Assembly (NCBI GenBank): GCA_027058255.1
Contig: JALUTE010000499.1
Location: 1 to 19,750 of the forward strand
Direction of reading: 5' to 3'
Length of the DNA stretch: 19,750 nucleotides
Source: Methyloligella sp.
GTDB lineage: Bacteria; Pseudomonadota; Alphaproteobacteria; Rhizobiales; JALUTE01
Shown here: positions 15,842 to 19,750 of the stretch, piece after piece
Layout: every line of letters begins with the position of its first letter
Position numbering within the stretch: the first letter of the stretch is position 1
The notes under the pieces: generated by a model
Told to the model about the DNA's origin: nothing
Database searches by the model: none
What the model saw: only the letters and a program-made list of their open reading frames with translations
Made by a program: the position numbers and the translations under genes

Positions 15842-16726
15842 ATGAGAGCAATTGCTCGCGTCCTGATCTTGTCATTGGGTATTGCGGCAGCAACGGTCCG
15901 TGCCGAAGCTGGCGTGAAAGAGGGGCTGGAAGCACTGGACCGGCGAGCCTTCGAGGATGCCGCTCGGCTCTTCCGCGAGGCGCTGGACAAAGGGGAGGCC
16001 GATGCGGCCTTCTATCTGGGCCGCATGATGGAGCTGGGCCTGGGCGCGCCGGCGAACATGGAACGTGCCATCGGGATGTATCGCTTGGCGGCCGAGAGGA
16101 ACAGCCCTCTCGCCAAGAACCGCTTGGGCTTGCTACATCTCGAAGGCATTGCCGTTCTTCAGGACTATGAGACGGGCGCGAAGCTCGTCTGCGAAGCGGC
16201 GAAGGCGGGCAATGCCAATGGGCTGTTCAACTGCGCAATTGTCACCATGGAGGGGCGTGGCGTCGCAAAGGACCCGGCTCGAGCCGTCGCGATGCTGCGT
16301 AAAGCCGCAGCTCAAGATCATATCGGGGCCAAGAATCTTCTCGCACAAGCCTATCTCAACGGAACCGGCGTCAAGGAAGACCGCACCAAGGCCATCGCCC
16401 TCTTCCGCGAGACGGCCGAAGCCGGCAACCCGGTCGGCCTGTTCTCGGTCGCACAGGCCTACACCTTGGGGCTGGGCGGCTTGAAGAAGGATCTCGTCCG
16501 AGCGCATGCCTATTTCAATCTCGCCGCTGTCCGGGGCCACCCGGAAGCCGCGAAAGCACGCGAGATGATCGAGGCCCAGCTCGCACCCGAACAGGTAGCG
16601 CATGCGCAGAGGATCGCACGTGAATGGAAAGCGCGTCCGGCCTCTCCCATACGCCCCGCGATCGACCGTATCAAATCGAATCTCAAGGCCAAGGCGCGAC
16701 GCCCGGCCCTTCCCAAAAAGAAATGA
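15842..16726 (+). CDS. Exported Sel1-like repeat protein
   Basis: A 294-residue protein with a signal peptide at 1-23 (VLILSLGIAAATVRAEA) and about five Sel1-type (short TPR-like) repeats between residues 51 and 240. Examples are AAFYLGRMMELGLGAPAN, GLFNCAIVTMEGRGVAKD and NLLAQAYLNGTGVKED. Such repeats form alpha-solenoids that bind proteins. The C-terminus is very basic (RIKSNLKAKARRPALPKKK). The ATG at 15842 has GAGAGG about 10 bases upstream and lies 14 bases after tpsB, so it is almost certainly in the same operon. A role as a periplasmic accessory for TpsA secretion is suggested only by position. The frame extends upstream to 15713, but that part lies within tpsB and is not coding. Confidence 0.85.
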   Translation: MRAIARVLILSLGIAAATVRAEAGVKEGLEALDRRAFEDAARLFREALDKGEADAAFYLGRMMELGLGAPANMERAIGMYRLAAERNSPLAKNRLGLLHLEGIAVLQDYETGAKLVCEAAKAGNANGLFNCAIVTMEGRGVAKDPARAVAMLRKAAAQDHIGAKNLLAQAYLNGTGVKEDRTKAIALFRETAEAGNPVGLFSVAQAYTLGLGGLKKDLVRAHAYFNLAAVRGHPEAAKAREMIEAQLAPEQVAHAQRIAREWKARPASPIRPAIDRIKSNLKAKARRPALPKKK

Positions 16727-16849
16727 AAGGGGCCGGCATCCGCCCGCTGACCGCGGCGCTGACGCTCAGTCATGGCCGGCGGCATCCAAGCTGTTCCCAC
16801 AGGCATTGCGAGTCAATCTGCGGATATATCCTGCATGATCGGCATTATT

Positions 16850-16871
16850 CCTCAATCCATTGAGGTATAAT
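16850..16871 (+). promoter_or_regulatory. Palindrome plus TATAAT box upstream of second tpsA
   Basis: CCTCAATCCATTGAGG at 16850-16865 is a perfect inverted repeat (7-bp arms, 2-bp centre). It is followed at once by TATAAT, a consensus -10 box. No good -35 lies at 16-18 bases, so the palindrome occupies the spacer. This fits an operator for a dimeric regulator, either an activator or a repressor. The identity of the regulator is unknown. Confidence 0.45.
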
Positions 16872-16881
16872 GATTCTTGCT

Positions 16882-16890
16882 TGTGGATAA
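16882..16890 (-). promoter_or_regulatory. Perfect DnaA-box-like site upstream of second tpsA
   Basis: The plus strand reads TGTGGATAA, so the minus strand carries TTATCCACA, the same word as at 11488-11496 but in the opposite orientation. It lies about 190 bases before the second TpsA start and just after the TATAAT box. Confidence 0.4.
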
Positions 16891-16904
16891 ATTGGGCATT
16901 CGTA

Positions 16905-16933
16905 TTGAAACAGCAAGCATACATACCTAGCAT
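16905..16933 (+). promoter_or_regulatory. Sigma-70-like promoter candidate for second tpsA
   Basis: TTGAAA (16905-16910) and TAGCAT (16928-16933) are separated by 17 bases, matching the TTGACA/TATAAT consensus at 5 and 4 of 6 positions. The leader to the ATG at 17080 would be about 140 bases. Confidence 0.3.
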
Positions 16934-17079
16934 GGAGCCGATACATGGCTGGAATGACCGCATGCCAATATAGTAATATCATATCTGGGGTGGCGCGCCC
17001 GTACAAAATAACGTGAAATCGCCTCTTCTCTGCGAGCGGCGTGTTGTTCGGGTGTCGTGCAAAAGAGCGAGGGGGCGCT

Positions 17080-19750
17080 ATGCGTGAGCGTATTGGGCGT
17101 GTCGTCCATGGCTTCGGGGGAGCTCTGGGGCATGTCGCGGCCTGGTCCATGGCCTTGCTTCCCATGGCCATGCCAATCGCGGCTTCGGCAGGGGAGATCC
17201 GTATCGATCCGAGCGCGCCGCGTTCGCTGCAGCCCGGCTTGAGCCGCTCCTCCACGGGCACACCGGTCATAGACATCGTCACCCCGCAATCCGGGATCTC
17301 CCACAACCGATTCGACACGTTCAGCGCGCCTTCGGGCGTGGTCTTCAACAATTCCGCGACCGGCGGCGTTTCCCAGACCGCCGGGCGTGTGCAGGGCAAT
17401 CCCCGGCTCGTTCGCTCTGGCCCGGCAAATGTCATCCTCAACGAAGTTCGCGGGGTGCGTGCGTCCCGTCTCGGTGGGGCGATCGAGGTGTTCGGCGGAC
17501 GCGCCGACGTGATCATCGCCAACGAGAATGGCGTTCACTGCAGTGGCTGCCGTTTCATCAATACCGGGCGCGCCACTCTGACGTCGGGCCGGCCCTCGGT
17601 GTCTGGCGGGAACATCTCTTTCCAGGTCGGCAAGGGACTGGTCGGTGTCTGGGGCGGCGGCATCAGCGGCGCGGACGATGTCGGGCTGATCGGCCGCCAC
17701 GTGGTCATCGGCGGCAAGGTCTCGGCAAATCGAAGCATCACAGCGTCGGGCGGCGCCCAATACTATGATTACGGAAAGCAGACGGCACGCCCGGCCCCGG
17801 TGCTCTCGCCGCGGCGCGGCCCCTACGCAGTGGACGCGACCGCGCTCGGTGCCATGACCGCCGGGCAGATCCGTATCGTCGGCAATGAGAGCGGCCTGGG
17901 CGTGCGCACAGGTGGCACGCTGACCACACGCGGCAATCTGCATCTCAGCTCCCGTGGAGACATTCTCTTCCGATCCTTCAAGGCAGGGCGGAATGCCTCT
18001 GCAAGCGCCACGGGCGCCGTGCGCCAGATCGGCGGACAAGCCAGGGCGGCCGGCGACATCTTCATCTCCGGACGCCTGTTCTCGACGGCGCGGGATTCGT
18101 CCCTTGCTGCAGGCGGAATCATCCGCATCAAGGCCCGCGACTTCGTCTCCATCGCCGGCGAGGCTCGTGGACGCGCCATCGAAGTCGTCGCCGAGAAGGG
18201 CGTGTACAACCTGGGCCGGCTCGTTTCCGGCGAGGCTCTTGAGATCGTGGCGGGCGAGGTGCACAACCGACGCCCGGTCGTCGCCCGCTATGGTGCGTAT
18301 AACGGTCGCTGGATCCTGCGCTACGAGCCGTGGATGCGCTGGTATGTGACGCGCAATCCCACTGACTGGTTCTCTCGATACTACCGCAATCTTCTGGACC
18401 GCGTGGATCGCACGGATCTGCTGGATGAGAAGGTTCTCTCCGGCGGCGACCTGATCGGGCACGACATCGCCGTGACCGCGCGTACGGGCTCCTTCACGAA
18501 TACGGGGGTGGTGCGTGCCGTTCGCGACCTCACCATCACCGCCCGCGAAGACATCCAGAACCTCGCGATCTACGAGCGCCACAAGAAGCGGGCAAGCCAA
18601 TGCGCCTGGGGCGACTGCGGCTATTCCGCCCGCATCTTCACGGCCAGCATGACGGCCGGCGGACAGGCCCGGCTGATCGCGGGGCGCGACATCGTCAATC
18701 AGGGCGGCACCATCGATGGCGGCGCGCGGCTGACCGCGATTGCCGTGCGCAACATCACCAACGACATCGCCGCATGGCGTGATGTCACGCGCATCCGCAC
18801 GCAGCAATCGCGCATTGCCGCGCGCTATGGGCGCTGGTGGTGGTGGAGGGTCCAATATCTCGACCAATGGCGCCGCATATCGGACACGGAGAAGGTCCGC
18901 TACGACAAGAGGCCGGGCTTCATCGGGTCGCGTGCCGGCATCGCCTCCCTGCAGGCTGGAACCGACATCGTCAACAGGGGCGGCGTGATCGAAGGCTATC
19001 GCGGGCTCACCCTACGCGCCGGCCGCGACATCCGCAGCGAGATCGTCGCCTTCCAGAACGCCACGCGTACACGGACGGACTGGAGCCAGCTCGCCCAGAC
19101 ATCGATCTCCGGCTCTTGGTGGTGGTTCTCCTTCAACGCGACCACCGCCACGCGCTGGCGCACCGTGACCCGCACCGACACGATCCGTTACAGTGCGGAG
19201 CCCGGTTTCGTCGGCTCGACCCGGGGAAGCGCCACGCTCATCGCCGGTCGCGACATCCTGCTCAAGGCAAGCTCGGCGCGCGCGGCCGGCACCTTGACCC
19301 TGGATGCGGGGCGGCAGCTGTCCCTCGTCAACGCCACCTATCGGGACAGCACCGCCACCCGAACCGATTCCAGCCGCACCGACAGCTGGATCTGGTCCTG
19401 GCGATGGTGGTGGTGGTCCGGGCGTTGGGGATGGAGCCGGACCCAGCGCTCCACGGCAAGCAGCACCGCGGCGCAGGACCGCAGCTATCGCGCAAGCTAT
19501 TCCGGTCGGGACGTTCACCTCTATTCGCGCGGCGGAACGCTGAGTTTCGCGGGCGGTGTGAGTGCCAGCGGCAATCTCACCCTCTACTCGCAAGCCGACA
19601 TCGCCGGCAGGGACGCCTTCCACGCCGGCGGCGACCTGCTCGTCTATTCGGCAGGCGGGGCGCTGCGCAGCTCGGGTGCCCTCTCCGCCGGGCGCGACCT
19701 CACCCTCTTCGCCGCGCGGGACGTGACCTTGACCGGCGCTCTTTCCGCAG
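17080..19750 (+). CDS. Large two-partner secretion exoprotein (TpsA, filamentous-hemagglutinin type), 3' end outside the window
   Basis: The frame is open from the ATG at 17080, with GAGGGGG 4 bases upstream, to the window end, giving at least 890 residues. A long signal peptide ends near PIAASAGEI (residue 38). The TPS domain has ISHNRFDTFSAPSGVVFNN, NVILNEVRG and VIIANENGVHCSGCRFINTG, with the NxNG motif at 148-151 and a Cys pair at 154/157. From about 260 on, beta-helix repeats of hemagglutinin type appear, such as LIAGRDIVNQGGTIDGGARL. C508/C513 match the CxxxxC of the first TpsA. Three Trp-rich excursions interrupt the helix: WWWW at 586-589, WWW at 680-682, and a cluster of nine Trp at 770-785. 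It is probably an adhesin secreted by the neighbouring TpsB. Any toxin or anchoring domain at the C-terminus cannot be judged here. Confidence 0.9.
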   Translation, partial: MRERIGRVVHGFGGALGHVAAWSMALLPMAMPIAASAGEIRIDPSAPRSLQPGLSRSSTGTPVIDIVTPQSGISHNRFDTFSAPSGVVFNNSATGGVSQTAGRVQGNPRLVRSGPANVILNEVRGVRASRLGGAIEVFGGRADVIIANENGVHCSGCRFINTGRATLTSGRPSVSGGNISFQVGKGLVGVWGGGISGADDVGLIGRHVVIGGKVSANRSITASGGAQYYDYGKQTARPAPVLSPRRGPYAVDATALGAMTAGQIRIVGNESGLGVRTGGTLTTRGNLHLSSRGDILFRSFKAGRNASASATGAVRQIGGQARAAGDIFISGRLFSTARDSSLAAGGIIRIKARDFVSIAGEARGRAIEVVAEKGVYNLGRLVSGEALEIVAGEVHNRRPVVARYGAYNGRWILRYEPWMRWYVTRNPTDWFSRYYRNLLDRVDRTDLLDEKVLSGGDLIGHDIAVTARTGSFTNTGVVRAVRDLTITAREDIQNLAIYERHKKRASQCAWGDCGYSARIFTASMTAGGQARLIAGRDIVNQGGTIDGGARLTAIAVRNITNDIAAWRDVTRIRTQQSRIAARYGRWWWWRVQYLDQWRRISDTEKVRYDKRPGFIGSRAGIASLQAGTDIVNRGGVIEGYRGLTLRAGRDIRSEIVAFQNATRTRTDWSQLAQTSISGSWWWFSFNATTATRWRTVTRTDTIRYSAEPGFVGSTRGSATLIAGRDILLKASSARAAGTLTLDAGRQLSLVNATYRDSTATRTDSSRTDSWIWSWRWWWWSGRWGWSRTQRSTASSTAAQDRSYRASYSGRDVHLYSRGGTLSFAGGVSASGNLTLYSQADIAGRDAFHAGGDLLVYSAGGALRSSGALSAGRDLTLFAARDVTLTGALSA

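Larger units (their letters stand above)
16727..17079. other. AT-rich upstream region of the second TpsA gene
   Basis: About 350 bases between genes on the same strand, with AT content high for this window between 16820 and 17020. Signals seen are a 16-bp palindrome next to TATAAT, one perfect TGTGGATAA (a reversed DnaA-box word) and a TTGAAA/TAGCAT promoter candidate. No clear terminator follows the Sel1 gene. Only an imperfect GCCGGC-based inverted repeat between 16733 and 16786 is visible. The region suggests that the second tpsA has its own promoter. Confidence 0.55.

Noticed and set aside
16927..18867. Minus-strand open frame of 646 codons
   Set aside because: Antisense to the large tpsA, whose TPS domain is unmistakable on the plus strand.

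Overview
This is a GC-rich window from a Gram-negative bacterium, most likely an alphaproteobacterium of the Hyphomicrobiales (Rhizobiales) type. That placement is inferred from gene content: an IalB-family protein, PAN-domain exported proteins, an Uma2 endonuclease, and the order lspA, small lipoprotein, two M16 peptidases. No rRNA, tRNA, CRISPR array or transposase was recognised.

Left part (1-2521). The 3' end of a glutaryl-CoA dehydrogenase gene (gcdH) converges on two minus-strand genes, a DUF937 protein and an Uma2-family endonuclease-fold protein.

Second part (2981-5629). Two adjacent plus-strand genes encode exported paralogues. Each has a signal peptide, one PAN/Apple-like domain and tandem copies of a cysteine-rich unit of about 70 residues, three in the first protein and six in the second. 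The unit has four invariant Cys, one Trp and one His. I do not recognise it as a named family. Two units of the second protein are almost identical at the DNA level, so the array has expanded recently.

Third part (5668-10203). A UUCG-capped hairpin precedes lspA (lipoprotein signal peptidase), a small lipoprotein and a pair of M16 proteins. The first M16 protein has the HxxEH zinc site and the second lacks it, as in known catalytic/non-catalytic pairs.

Right part (10538-19750). A minus-strand IalB-family protein is divergent from a two-partner secretion locus. The locus comprises a short TpsA exoprotein (805 aa), its TpsB outer-membrane transporter, a Sel1-repeat protein, and after an AT-rich gap a second, larger TpsA cut off by the window end. 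The two TpsA proteins share a CxxxxC motif. The second carries three Trp-rich insertions in its predicted beta-helix. Both AT-rich upstream regions contain one perfect TTATCCACA site, and the second also has a 16-bp palindrome next to a TATAAT box. Most predicted products in the window are exported or act at the envelope.
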